Numbered from the stretch's first letter, positions 1-10,804 are shown. The stretch: DNA of 64,000 bases from Petrosia ficiformis (GCA_947044365.1 OX345637.1:3582501-3646500), one strand, 5' to 3'. Program-made: numbers and translations. The notes: generated by a model not told the origin, from the sequence alone.

Positions 1-55
1 GTGTTTTATCATAATTACTTTGTAGGAAAGTGTCCCTTTTCAAAACTTAGGTTGC
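1..55. mobile_element. Partial TIR element (AAAAGGGACACTTTCCC family) at window edge
   Basis: gtaggaaagtgtcccttttc followed by aaaacttaggt matches the right end of the copy at 58918-59144. The rest lies outside the window. Confidence 0.65.
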
Positions 56-972
56 ATATACATATACATTATACATGTATATAATTATGTATACATGTAC
101 ATGTGTATATTATACAATGTATGAAAGTACAATGCTATAAATTTGTAGGCTAAGATTAAGAATTTGATATCACACAATTCATCATTAATACACATACATG
201 TACATGTACATTACGTACATGTACATACATGTACATGTATATATTATATGTACATGTACAAGTACATGTACAGTATATATCAACAAACCTGTAAACATAA
301 CATATGTATTTTGGGTAGTAGCAAACATGACAATACTATCAATTCCTCTTTAACATCCTCTGAAACTCCATCAGCATTTAAGATATCGGTGAAGAGAGGT
401 GATAATCTACATAATTATACATATTAGAATGTAATGATCAGGGTTGTACCTATACCAGTATGTATAGGGATCTGTATAGGTGCCTATATTAAAGATATAG
501 GATATAGGTAGAGTATCAGAATAGGACACTTCATTACCTATACCTTACATATATTTTTCAGGCTTTGCAGATTACACTGCACAAGTACAGTCTAGATATA
601 TTTTAAAATGCGTGCAAATAGTAATTTGGGGTTGAATATATCTCATTGTTAAAGCTGGAATAATGTCCATGTGTGTGAGTGGTTGTAAACTAGATAAAAA
701 CATTATTTCACAAAGACAGTAATATCGGATCGGATCTGAATGTAGGTAATTTTGATTATTAAATATAGGTGTATAGGCAAATTGCTGTATAAGTTTGCTC
801 TAGTAATGATACATGTACACAGTGCAAAAATGAACACATGCAATATATTTTCAAAACTGCTGCGTATATACATGTACATGTACGCAGGATGGTTGCACAT
901 GTCCAGAATGTGTAGGACAGCAAAATTAAATGGTGTCTGAATGTACTTTTCTGCTTATATGCAGTACACATC

Positions 973-1555
973 TGTGCACATATCTACATCGTACATGTGC
1001 ACATATCTACATGTACATGTGCACATATCTACATGTACATGTGCACATATCTACATGTACATGTGCACATATCTACATGTACATGTGCACATATCTACAT
1101 GTACATGTGCACATATCTACATGTACATGTGCACATATCTACATCGTACATGTGCACATATCTACATGTACATGTGCACATATCTACATGTACATGTGCA
1201 CATATCTACATGTACATGTATACATATCTACATGTACATGTACATGTGCACATATCTACATGTACATGTATACATATCTACATGTACATGTCCACATATC
1301 TACATGTACATGTGTACCATTTACATGTACATGTACATGTACATGTGCACATATCTACATGTACATGTACACATATCTACATGTACATGTGCACATATCT
1401 ACATGTACATGTGTACCATTTACATGTACATGTGCACATATCTACATGTACATGTGCACATATCTACATGTACATATGCACATATGTACATGTACATGTG
1501 TACCATTTACATGTACATGTGCACATATCTACATGTACATGTGTACCATTTACAT
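973..1555. repeat. Minisatellite, about 22-bp unit of alternating TACATGTACATG and CACATATC
   Basis: The unit (TACATGTGCACATATCTACA-like) is repeated more than 20 times with small variants, such as a ccattt replacement near the right end. All three plus-strand frames stay open through it and give Cys-Thr-His-Tyr-Met peptides. These are artefacts of a stop-free repeat unit, not genes. Confidence 0.95.
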
Positions 1556-3269
1556 GCAGCATGCTAAAATTTGCCAACCATGAAAGCATCATTTTTGTGA
1601 TAGTATAAAGGATACGCACAGTGAGTCACTTCATGTACTGTTTATCATACCATGATAACTAGGGGTTTGTGATTATTGGTAACAAGGGTTCTGTGCAGCA
1701 CGGCATTCATTGAAATGTCTATAATTAACTACAACTACAACACTGTGACTGTGACAACATTAATCTAGATCTGCAGTACTATATAATTCAGTATTACTCA
1801 CAGGTCAAATGTAATATCTTGTTTCTCTCATCGTTTTGTAGTATCAATAAAATGAACAGAATAATCATTCTTAACTCACGAATAACATGGGAAAATCACA
1901 CATATGTATACATGTATGTGCAATTAAATTTGTGTGGCAATGAAGAAAACTGTAGCTTTATCAATACAAACTAAATACTGAAATATCATTAGACTTCCAA
2001 TCAAAGTAACTACATGTAGTATTGAATTACTCACAATTATTGGATTGTGTTTCATGTAAGAACACGAAAACATTCAAGCATATACATGTATTATATGGTA
2101 CGTACTACAAGTATACCACAATACTATAATAGAAGCCCTAACCTTACATGTACATGTACATGTATATATCTGCACTAGCTGGTGACAGGTGTAGTACCAT
2201 ATTGTGATAACTTTGATAAAATCTTTAGTATGAACATCACTACTTAATAATATACACAACACAACTCTTGTGAATACTAAGTATAGAGGCTATTATATAA
2301 ACAAAGTTACAAAGATGAGGACATACTCCAAAGTAAAGGACATGTATAACAGTGACAAAGAACTGGACAACAATAAATATAGAACAGGACATTATAAACA
2401 GTAGAGAATCCTAATGTGTAAATTAGAATATGTAATAACTGTAAAGAAAACAATGTCATAACATATCATATAAAGAACTAGATTACCACACATATACATG
2501 TAATTATACATGTACTCTAATTATTTCATGTAAGCACACACAATAATTGTACAACATCTATACCACAATCTACCCCTGTCACATGTACAAGTACTAGCTG
2601 GTGTGTATAGTACCATATATACTCTAATTATTCATGTAAGCACACGAAATAATTGTACTATATGGTACTACATGTATACCACAATACTATGATAGACACC
2701 CTACCCCTCCATAGCCAATACCCATCTTATTTCATGTTGGCTTATATGAAGCACTTACCAAATGAATGTTGAAATGATGAGTTTTGCCATTTTTCTATGA
2801 CTACATGTACATGTTCATGTAAATTCACTAAATTGTACATGTTTATGTACACATTGTATAGTCATGTGATTACACATTTTAGTTATAATTATATTATGCC
2901 TTCAAAATTTTAGGATGTACCAATTTTCATTTTGCCAACTCATCACCTTATTAACCAATGACATCCTCAATCAGTTATGATGGTAGGGTTTGAATTGAGC
3001 CATATTCCCTACCAATATTACTTTACATGTACATGTACATTGTATATCTGTTGAATGATAATGTTATTTTCAATATTTATTATGGTCACATGACTGTCAG
3101 TTGACTAAACAGATATTTAACTGAAAGTAACTAAAGATTTGCAAATTTTAATTTGTCACAGCAGACTAATAAAACTAAACCTCACAATATCTCCTGTACT
3201 TAATCCCCTTCAAATTCAAATTTTGCCACCCTCTCAATAATTTCTAAATGAGGCCTGAAATAGACATAC

Positions 3270-5397
3270 CTACTAGTGAGTAGTGGTTCAGGAAGTTCTC
3301 TTAGATATTGTTTTAACAGTGCAGCTACATCATGTGGATTACTAGAGACAGGAAATGTCTTACCAGCTTCTAATAAGACCTAAAAGTATAATAAGGTATA
3401 TATATACACTACATACACATTCCTGTTGGGACACACACATACACATGTATGTACATGTCATGTACATTACCCCTATAGTCTAACATTTGCCTCCCCTTTT
3501 GCAAACTAACTATACATGTACATGTACATGTATAATAAGGTATGAAGTGAAGCTTCACAGCACAACTACATATAAATGTACATGTAAATGTAGATATCAT
3601 ATTGTTCCCATACCCGTAAATCTCTCTGTCTATTTACAGACCCAGCTTTTCTAAATATACCCTCACAAGAGACATGAGCTTCAAGGAAAGACAATGTATT
3701 CAAGAAAAATCTAGAGAATAAAGATAATAAAGATGATGAAAATATTCTGTCAATCAATACGGAAAGTACTTTTATAACCAAAGCTGAAAATTCAACTAAC
3801 TTCCACTCGCAACTCAACTACAATCTATACATGATTACATGACCGGAGTTTTTGATATGTTTTGAAGCATGAGCCAAATTGGCTCAAAAATGGTTAGTGT
3901 GTGCACCATTGGGAAATCATCTTGAGCCAAAGAGTTAATACTGTTAGTGACAAAATAATCGGAATTTACTGTGTCACTAGCCCAAAGAGAGAACTGTGCA
4001 GTGACAAATAAGAAACTCTTTGGGCCAATGGTGCACCATATCAGCACATTATAAGTTGTGTGTTACAAATAATTTCGCTTTAGTTAAAAACCCTTTTATT
4101 ATATATAAGACATTGTGACTTTTAGCTAACTAAACTATATATAACTAAATGAATTACAAGTAACTATAACTAAATAAAATGAAAAATGGCTAATAATGAG
4201 CCTTAGTTCACTAAAACTAAAACCATTTTAGTAAGCCTAATATAAACTATAACTAAACTAAACGTTTGTCAAACTAAAATAGCACTAGATACAATGTATA
4301 AATATATGATTCAAAGGTCTTCTTTAGCTATCAACATTCTGTTTATTAAGTAATCACACAACTTGAATCTACCAACATGATAATTTATTCAAGGAGGTAC
4401 ATATACATGTACAAAGTAGGCTAAAATGACAATTGTTGTCTTATAACTCCAAAATAAATGGTGAAATAAAGATTGCCTAGGTTTTAAACAACAGTTATTT
4501 TGTTTTCTAAAAGGTGGATTCACTGCTTCAATGTCTGGATAACATCATAATTTCATAAACTAAAGGTCATTCACATTCATTATGACATTAGGAAAATGCT
4601 TTTGACCTGCACCATTTTCATGTAATTATGTTTCCAATATTTCCTGTGTATGTCAGATTTTAATCCGTATAGTTTCATTAGCAAGTTATGATATTAACCT
4701 TATAACATTACTATACAGTACATATAAAGGCATCACATCATAATTTTGAGTCGTCACGAATGTGAACAGGCGTTAGGTAATTGAGTTATCAAAAGGACAG
4801 GTTATTCATCAAGAGTGGTAATATTACATGCTCCACTTATTTCTCCTTGTCATGGGTGGCAACAGAATGTTCAATTATCCCGGATGAAGGTGTGGCTTAA
4901 AATTTCACTATACTTAAAATAGTGGCAACAATGTCAGCTATTAAACAAATATCACTCAGGGTGAGTGGGTCAGTGAAGGAGGTAGCTTATAACTATACAC
5001 CTAAATCTGAAGATGGAGGATCTAGTCCTTAAAATTGGGTACACTATATGTGGCCACACACACAACCAAGCTGAATAGCATCCTGTCGTAACCACATCTT
5101 CATAATGAACAGGGGCCGTCCTCATTACATAAGACTAATTTTAACAATAACATGTTATTTAACATACTTAGGAAGATAATATGACTTTCCTTCAAAAAGT
5201 GTCATCTCTGTTTCCTGCCCTTCATCTTCCAAGAGTACACCAAATACATCTCCTTTAGCCTTTCCCATAGACACACCCACAACTTTATCAGACCACAATA
5301 CCCTATCTGATTTTATATGATATTGAGATAGTTTGTTTACAACAGCCCGACGTATGAAATCTGTAGATTTCGTTGTAAAAATATCTTTCCTCTCCAT
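3270..5397 (-). CDS. ARHGAP11-like Rho GTPase-activating protein (partial, 5' three exons)
   Basis: Exons on the minus strand are 5168-5397 (ATG at 5397), 3614-3710 and 3270-3379. Junction phases agree: exon 1 ends with AA and exon 2 supplies A, giving Lys; exon 2 to 3 is phase 0. Exon 1 encodes RAVVNKLSQYHIK and then GDVFGV, which match in order the short N-terminal region before the GAP domain in ARHGAP11 proteins. Exon 2 has EGIFRKAGSV with the catalytic arginine finger (Arg of FRK). Exon 3 has LLKQYLRELPEPLL, a core RhoGAP motif. The family stimulates GTP hydrolysis by Rho GTPases, and ARHGAP11 acts in cytokinesis. The right end of exon 3 (gtatgt donor) is uncertain because the frame stays open about 50 bases further. 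The rest of the GAP domain was not found to the left. The gene is divergent from the CIB gene at 5544. ARHGAP11 assignment is by motif order and could be another small RhoGAP. Confidence 0.8.
3841..4040. mobile_element. Interspersed element, TTGGCTCAA family, copy 1
   Basis: About 200 bp shared with 13433-13636 and 56879-57055. Common blocks are caaattggctcaa, aatggttagtgtgtgca, cttgagccaa, gcccaaagagagaact and tttgggccaatggtg. Internal inverted blocks (gcaccattggg against gggccaatggtgc) suggest a foldback or MITE structure. Ends and target duplication were not resolved. Confidence 0.7.
4562..4770. repeat. Interspersed element (AAAGGTCATTCAC family), copy
   Basis: Starts aaaggtcattcacattca and ends cacgaatgtgaacagg, in RhoGAP intron 1. 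Shares ttaaccttataacatt and atcataattttgag with the copy at 41725. Confidence 0.65.
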
Positions 5398-5543
5398 TCC
5401 TCATTCAAAAGTCATATTAAACCGCCGTTCAACAAATCAAAAGTGATTGGCTATAGCATTCTTCTACAGCCACACCTTTCATCTAATAAGCTTACGTGCG
5501 CGGGTATGCGTAAGTGTGCGTACTCACTATAACTACAGGTACT
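5398..5543. promoter_or_regulatory. Candidate bidirectional promoter between RhoGAP and CIB genes
   Basis: Only 146 bp separate the ATG of the minus-strand RhoGAP gene (5397) from the ATG of the plus-strand CIB gene (5544). The segment is locally richer in G and C than its surroundings (cttacgtgcgcgggtatgcg at 5491-5510) and lacks the TACATGTA repeats found nearly everywhere else. No TATA box is evident. Promoter function is inferred from geometry alone, and unannotated 5' UTR exons could move the start sites. Confidence 0.55.
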
Positions 5544-6283
5544 ATGGGTAACAAGCAAAGTGTATTTGATACTGAAGCACTGGATCAATTTCAGGAATGC
5601 ACCTATTTCAATGAGAGACAGATTATACATTTGTACAAACGATTCTCTGCTCTCAATGTAGACAAAATAAATCCTAAATCTGCTGATGTAGATACAAGGT
5701 ATATATAGACTGACACTCAGTTTAGATGGTGAACATCAACTTAATTAAATTTTAGACTTTCCTTTTCAGAGATACAAAATTTACCTGAGCTAAGAGAAAA
5801 CCCATTCAAAGTACGCATATGTGAAGTTTTCTCATCAAATGGACGTGGACTCACATTCAAGGACTTTTTAGACATGTGTTCAGTCTTTAGTGAAGGTCAG
5901 TAGCTAAATAGAAACTAATTTTTAGAACTAATCATTATAATAATCCATATTGATATTAGGAGCAGCATGGGATTTAAAAGCTGCATATGCTTTTAGAGTA
6001 TATGATTTCAACTCTGATGCGTTTCTCTGCGAAAATGATCTAGAAGAAACTCTGATATGCATTACAGGTATTTCATCATTTTTCATGGCCTGTATAGCAT
6101 TATCTGCATGTGATTTGATTATGTACAGGTGATGGATTAGATGGAGAAGAAATATCTGTCATTGTTGATCATGTGATTAAAGAAGCAGACATTGATCAGG
6201 ATGGAAAGTTATCATATGCAGAGTTTGAACATATTGTTTCCCGAGCCCCAGACTTTATTAATTTGTTTAGGATGACACTGTAG
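5544..6283 (+). CDS. Calcium and integrin-binding (CIB2/CIB3-like) EF-hand protein
   Basis: Four exons: 5544-5698, 5756-5895, 5960-6067 and 6129-6283. All introns are GT-AG and short (57-64 bp), and the joined frame is 185 aa, close to the 187 aa of vertebrate CIB2. The start MGNKQS is an N-myristoylation motif and matches the CIB2/3 start. LPELRENPFKVRI in exon 2 is a CIB hallmark. The third EF loop is DFNSDAFLCEND, with Asp at position 12 and no Gly at position 6, as in CIB2. The fourth is a canonical loop, DIDQDGKLSYAE. The first two EF-hands are degenerate, as is normal in this family. CIB proteins bind Ca2+/Mg2+ and integrin tails or, for CIB2/3, TMC-type channels. Membrane association through myristate is expected. 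The assignment to CIB2/3 rather than CIB1 rests on the EF3 loop. Confidence 0.9.
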
Positions 6284-6411
6284 TATAATTACAATGTATT
6301 ATCATAGAAATGTGATAATGACTTTTAATTGCTTATTCATGCATGGTTTATTATCAAGATTATTGATTATTCATTGACATACAGTCCTTTTTGGCCTTGA
6401 AAACACTGAAA

Positions 6412-6657
6412 ATGGCTTACCCTTGCAATCAGCCTCCTCCTCTGGGTTTATGATATGGGTACCAACAAATGGCCCAATTGGCAATTGTTTGTGTCAAAAC
6501 GTATTATCATCCATGGACTGAAAGGGAACCACACAGCCTACTATGCAGAGTGTACATGTGTACTGACCCCCACCCCATCAGCATGCAAATAATCAACTGT
6601 GGTTTTTCATGATGCAGGTAATAAATTGTATCAAAGCTCAAACTGATCATACCCCAA
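6412..6657 (+). pseudogene. Decayed 5' fragment of the ricin-type lectin gene
   Basis: It starts with ATGGCTTACCC like the intact lectins at 7227, 8330 and 9465 and keeps the Pro-codon stretch, but meets a TGA in the frame after about 11 codons. Further along it matches the intact copies again (gcaaataatcaactgtgg, gatgcagg, tgtatcaaagct, gatcatacccc) with several indels. The match ends near 6657, so the second and third lectin subdomains are missing. It is an older, more diverged copy than the three downstream genes. Confidence 0.8.
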
Positions 6658-7226
6658 ATCGCTCTGTAAACTACACACATTTTTTCATATTTGATTATAA
6701 TTATTGTCCTCTTGTTTTTGATTCTCCTTTTTTCCATAATAATATATCATATAATTATAGCTATAATACTCATTAGCACAATGGTAAAATATCATACATT
6801 ATTTAGATAATGGATGTTCTTTGTATTGTCACATGATAAAACATGTGACAGTGTCTTGACTATCATGAATTTTCAATTGCAATCACCTGTTATGTCGCAC
6901 AATTGAAACCATAGTAAAACTTATTATAAATACCGAGCAGAGTCTAGTCCCAAAAAATCTGCATTGGAAAGGTTGAGCTCTATAGTAACTGAAATTAATA
7001 TATGCTTCTGGAACTATAGGCCTTTTTACCAAGAAAAGAGTTGATTGTCAGCCATCATATTTACTGCGTTTAGAGGCCGATGGAAGCTACACAGTCATAG
7101 ACGGGGCGCGGGCATTCAGCCCCCACTGCACTCCACCCCTTTCACTTTCTACGTACGTAACACATCACATGATGCTGCTCAGCCTTTGAGCCCTTATTAA
7201 ACGAAAACAGATTAGTGCAGCTCTCA
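6658..7226 (+). other. Upstream region of lectin copy 1
   Basis: No coding region seen. The DNA just before the 7227 start is unrelated to the upstream DNA shared by copies 2 and 3, so copy 1 has its own promoter. A more GC-rich patch lies at about 7075-7145 (gacggggcgcgggcattcag). No clear TATA box is recognised. Confidence 0.5.
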
Positions 7227-7787
7227 ATGGCTTACCCTCCTCCTGCTCCGGGTTATGGATACCAGCAACCTCCTTTTGCTGGTTATCAACCCCCGCCACA
7301 AGGTGGGCCAGTTGTACGTGCCAAACGGTATTATTATTACCTTACAAGCTGTTTGAATGGACTCGTCATTAGTGTCCCAGAAGGAAGCACAGAACCAACT
7401 AGAGTGTGTACTGCTCCAAAAAACCCAGTGAAAAATGCAAATAATCAGCTGTGGTTTCTTGATGATGCAGGTGAAGGTTATTATTACATTGTATCAAAGC
7501 TTAAACCTGATGATACCCTGGTTCTTGACATCGAAGGAAGAAGCACTGAGAATGATGCACGTGTCAAGACATCACATCGTAAACCAGACCATAAACCAAG
7601 ACAAGATCGTGCTAATCAGATGTGGAGGGTTGATCCTGATGGAACTATTGTATCTGCATTGCATGGAAAAGTAATGGATGTCAAAGGTCGAAATACTGCT
7701 CCTGGTACTCCTATAGTCATGTTTGGGAAGAAAGCAGCACATGATCGTCCCCAAAATCAACAATGGAGGCTTGAACCAGCTCAGTGA
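7227..7787 (+). CDS. Small ricin B-type (beta-trefoil) lectin-like protein, copy 1
   Basis: Single-exon frame of 186 aa from the ATG at 7227. An ATG 12 bases upstream (7215) is in frame, but 7227 matches the MAYP start of the paralogues. Residues 1-30 are a Pro/Gly/Tyr/Gln-rich tail (PGYGYQQPPF). Residues about 35-186 form a trefoil with three QxW-type motifs: NNQLWFLDD, ANQMWRVDPDG and NQQWRLEP. LVLDIEGRST and VMDVKGRNTAPGTPI are the typical strand motifs preceding a QxW. There is no signal peptide or membrane segment, so the product is probably cytosolic or non-classically secreted. Carbohydrate binding is the usual family role, but no sugar-contact residues can be assigned with certainty. 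From about residue 11 onward the DNA is nearly identical to copy 2, which points to very recent duplication or gene conversion. Confidence 0.85.
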   Translation: MAYPPPAPGYGYQQPPFAGYQPPPQGGPVVRAKRYYYYLTSCLNGLVISVPEGSTEPTRVCTAPKNPVKNANNQLWFLDDAGEGYYYIVSKLKPDDTLVLDIEGRSTENDARVKTSHRKPDHKPRQDRANQMWRVDPDGTIVSALHGKVMDVKGRNTAPGTPIVMFGKKAAHDRPQNQQWRLEPAQ

Positions 7788-7935
7788 AGTTTAAAAATTT
7801 GAGCTGTTAGAACTACAATAATTATATATATATTAATTATTTGTTATTACAGGTTGTTTTTTTTTTGGCTGATTTCTTTATGAAAATTATTATACATGGT
7901 GTAGGAGCAGGCCCCCAGTTTTTATTACTTTTGTT

Positions 7936-8329
7936 TATAAAAGAGGGAGGGGCTGGCTACGCGAGATAGTATGAGAAAGTCAGCCATGATTACTGAATGC
8001 TGGACACCAGAAAGCAATCATATCTTTCTCGTGTATTTTGTTTTCATGTATGAGTTGTATTCTCTTAGCGAAGGGTGTAGCTCGATTAGTGTTAGTGTGT
8101 TAATAATAATAATTATTTATTAATTTTATTTTATTAATTAATTAAATACCTAGAGTAGATGTTCATAAGTCCCGTCCCCCAAAGTAGATGGACTGTTAGC
8201 TACTAGTAGTAAGCGTAATTACACCAAGTCTGTGTTCTCGGCTGAAAAACGTCATATCCTATTAGGAGGGGCCTAACTAGTTGCCCCAGTCCCTGTGCTG
8301 TCCCACCAAGTACTTCAGCTCGCTTTCAG
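7936..8329 (+). promoter_or_regulatory. Candidate promoter and 5' UTR of lectin copy 2
   Basis: TATAAAAG lies at 7936-7943, about 390 bp before the ATG. The ATG at 8330 is preceded directly by a strong splice acceptor (cgctttcag). A donor-like gtaagc is at 8209. Together these suggest a 5' UTR intron (8209-8329) ending at the start codon. The same arrangement occurs before copy 3 (TATAAAAG at 9049, gtaagc at 9336, acceptor ending at 9464). This is inference from motif positions. Confidence 0.45.
7960..8036. repeat. Interspersed element (AGTCAGCCATGATTACTGAA family)
   Basis: The segment around agtcagccatgattactgaa, followed by tgctggacacca and aaagcaatcat, recurs in the duplicated spacer at about 9080-9150 and at 14005-14080. 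Its outer part (aagcaatcatagggatac) recurs alone at about 16388, 39257, 54915 and 59172. It is a short transposon-like repeat carried along with the lectin duplication. Confidence 0.6.
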
Positions 8330-8899
8330 ATGGCTTACCCAGGTTATCAACCTCCTCCTCCAGGTTATGGATACCAGCAACCTCCTGTTGCTGGTTATCA
8401 ACCCCCGCCACAAGGTGGGCCAGTTGTACGTGCCAAACGGTATTATTATTACCTTACAAGCTGTTTGAATGGACTCGTCATTAGTGTCCCAGAAGGAAGC
8501 ACAGAACCAACTAGAGTGTGTACTGCTCCAAAAAAACCAGTGAAAAATGCAAATAATCAGCTGTGGTTTCTTGATGATGCAGGTGAAGGTTATTATTACA
8601 TTGTATCAAAGCTTAAACCTGATGATACCCTGGTTCTTGACATCGAAGGAAGAAGCACTGAGAATGATGCACGTGTCAAGACATCACATCGTAAACCAGA
8701 CCATAAACCAAGACAAGATCGTGCTAATCAGATGTGGAGGGTTGATCCTGATGGAACTATTGTATCTGCATTGCATGGAAAAGTAATGGATGTCAAAGGT
8801 CGAAATACTGCTCCTGGTACTCCTATAGTCATGTTTGGGAAGAAAGCAGCACATGATCGTCCCCAAAATCAACAATGGAGGCTTGAACCAGCTCAGTGA
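8330..8899 (+). CDS. Small ricin B-type (beta-trefoil) lectin-like protein, copy 2
   Basis: Single-exon frame of 189 aa, and the best representative of the cluster. Residues 1-30 are MAYPGYQPPPPGYGYQQPP followed by another PPP block, a flexible Pro/Tyr-rich tail. Residues about 37-189 are the beta-trefoil, with QLW, QMW and QQW marking the three subdomains. Compared with copy 1 it differs in the N-terminal repeat, in one adjacent residue (Val for Phe) and in one Lys/Asn codon. The C-terminal domain is otherwise the same. No transmembrane segment or signal peptide is present. It sits in a tandem unit of about 1.1 kb that includes the 3' flank and the next promoter, so this copy and copy 3 share regulatory DNA. 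Confidence 0.85.
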   Translation: MAYPGYQPPPPGYGYQQPPVAGYQPPPQGGPVVRAKRYYYYLTSCLNGLVISVPEGSTEPTRVCTAPKKPVKNANNQLWFLDDAGEGYYYIVSKLKPDDTLVLDIEGRSTENDARVKTSHRKPDHKPRQDRANQMWRVDPDGTIVSALHGKVMDVKGRNTAPGTPIVMFGKKAAHDRPQNQQWRLEPAQ

Positions 8900-9464
8900 A
8901 GTTTAAAAATTTGAGCTGTTAGAACTACAATAATTATATATATATTAATTATTTGTTATTACAGGTTGTTTTTTTTTTTGGCTGATTTCTTTATGAAAAT
9001 TATTATACATGGTGTAGGAGCAGGCCCCCAGTTTTTATTACTTTTGTTTATAAAAGAGGGAGGGGCTGGCTACGCGAGATAGTATGAGAAAGTCAGCCAT
9101 GATTACTGAATGCTGGACACCAGAAAGCAATCATATCTTTCTCGTGTATTTTGTTTTCATGTATGAGTTGTATTCTCTTAGCGAAGGGTGTAGCTCGATT
9201 AGTGTTAGTGTGTTAATAATAATTATTATTAATTTTTATTAATTTTATTTTATTAATTAATTAAATACCTATCAAATTAGAGTAGATGTTCATAAGTCCC
9301 GTCCCCCAAAGTAGATGGACTGTTAGCTACTAGTAGTAAGCGTAATTACACCAAGTCTGTGTTCTCGGCTGAAAAACGTCATATCCTATTAGGAGGGGCC
9401 TAACTAGTTGCCCCAGTCCCTGTGCTGTCCCACCGCGCCCTTGAGTACTTCAGCTCGCTTTCAG

Positions 9465-10036
9465 ATGGCTTACCCAGGTTATCAACCTCCTCCTCCAGGT
9501 TATGGATACCAGCAACCTCCTGTTGCTGGTTATCAACCCCCGCCACAAGGTGGGCCAGTTGTACGTGCCAAACGGTATTATTATTACCTTACAAGCTGTT
9601 TGAATGGACTCGTCATTAGTGTCCCAGAAGGAAGCACAGAACCAACTAGAGTGTGTACTGCTCCAAAAAAAAACCTGTGAAAAATGCAAATAATCAGCTG
9701 TGGTTTCTTGATGATGCAGGTGAAGGTTATTATTACATTGTATCAAAGCTTAAACCTGATGATACCCTGGTTCTTGACATCGAAGGAAGAAGCACTGAGA
9801 ATGATGCACGTGTCAAGACATACCATCGTAAACCAGACCATAAACCAAGACAAGATCGTGCTAATCAGATGTGGAGGGTTGATCCTGATGGAACTATTGT
9901 ATCTGCATTGCATGGAAAAGTAATGGATGTCAAAGGTCGAAATACTGCTCCTGGTACTCCTATAATTATGTATGTCAAGAAAAAACCACATCAAAATCCC
10001 CAAAATCAACAATGGAGGCTTGAACCAGCCCAGTGA
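9465..10036 (+). pseudogene. Ricin B-type lectin-like gene copy 3, frameshifted
   Basis: The start and Pro-rich tail match copy 2. After CTAPK the run of A at about 9666-9674 is nine long, where copy 2 has seven. The resulting 2-nt insertion puts a stop at 9678-9680, within four codons. The rest of the lectin is intact in another frame (about 9665-10036, ending QQWRLEPAQ). The downstream half has its own differences: TYHRK for TSHRK, and IIMYVKKKPHQNP where copy 2 has IVMFGKKAAHDRP. Either a real disabling slip in a homopolymer or an assembly or sequencing error could explain it, since the remaining frame shows no other damage. Its 3' flank also differs from that of copies 1 and 2, marking the end of the tandem array. 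Confidence 0.75.
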
Positions 10037-10804
10037 ACAAGATATTTTAGAACTATATACAATATTTGCTTTTTTAGGTTTATTTTTTGCTGATTTGTTA
10101 ATTATAAATATTACATACTGTATAATAATTATGACACTAATAATTGATAATTATATTATGTAATTATAATTATAAAAACTAATTACCTACTTGAACTTTT
10201 ACAAAAAAAGTAATGTCACGATGAATTTCAATGAAACCTTGGTATGCAAGTGCTATATTGAGATTGGCAAATGCTTGATCAGTCTGGAACATATGCATAA
10301 TAATGGATCTGTTTAAAAACAAGTACTGAGGACATGCAGAATGACCAAAATCCAAAGAATGAGTCTTCTACAACTAATATTTGCTGTAGAAAAAAAATCT
10401 TATTTTTCAGAAACATTGCCCTCCTGGTCATGATCAGTATTGTGAGCATAACTATGCTTAGGGTTCCTGTTATGTTCAAAATTATACTATGCATAATTAT
10501 CACTACATAATATTATATATGTACACTATGCATAATGAATAATGTAGTATAACACAATAACATGAAATTAAATAGTCGTTTAAAAAATAACAAATTGATT
10601 GATAGGGTTTTAAATTTTAATACATGTATATGTACAATAAAAACAAAGAATAAGTATTATCATTATTGTCAAAAATTAAAATGCTATAATTATAATTATA
10701 ATCCATTCAAAGTACAGCTAATCAAATGAATTAAAATATACACACATGTTCACTATATCGTACTGCAACACACTTGAAAATGTCCTAACCCAATGTCATA
10801 ACAA
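10037..10804. other. Intergenic gap between lectin cluster and stonin gene
   Basis: No coding region supported. AT-rich DNA, the convergent 3' flanks of lectin copy 3 and the stonin gene. Confidence 0.6.

Larger units (their letters stand above)
1..3269. other. Repeat-rich stretch with no resolved gene
   Basis: I find no convincing coding exon here. Since the RhoGAP domain of the minus-strand gene starting at 5397 is incomplete at 3270, its remaining exons should lie here or beyond the left edge. A weak candidate frame at about 2190-2260 on the minus strand does not join well to the known exons. Bases 1-55 are the end of an interspersed element that recurs at 38.04-38.25 and 58.92-59.14 kb. 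Bases 973-1555 are a minisatellite. The rest is AT-rich with many TACATGTA palindromes. Confidence 0.6.
7250..10036 (+). repeat. Tandem duplication of a 1.1-kb lectin gene unit
   Basis: The spacing of homologous starts is 1103 bp (7227 to 8330) and 1135 bp (8330 to 9465). The spacers 7788-8329 and 8900-9464 are nearly identical, including a poly-T tract, TATAAAAG and an AATTAATTAAAT-type block. They differ mainly by small indels. Confidence 0.9.

Noticed and set aside
930..1608. Three overlapping plus-strand frames of about 200 aa
   Set aside because: They translate a 22-bp minisatellite in all three frames; no real protein has three equivalent frames of Cys-Thr-His-Met repeats.
2074..2262. 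Candidate next exon of the RhoGAP gene (VVLCILLSSDVHTKDFIKVI)
   Set aside because: It has the flavour of a RhoGAP helix, but too few residues would join it to the previous exon and the acceptor is poor.
9408..9464. Lectin start at 9408 (MPQSLCCPT)
   Set aside because: The reading upstream of MAYP is not conserved in frame in copy 2 and lies in a probable UTR intron.
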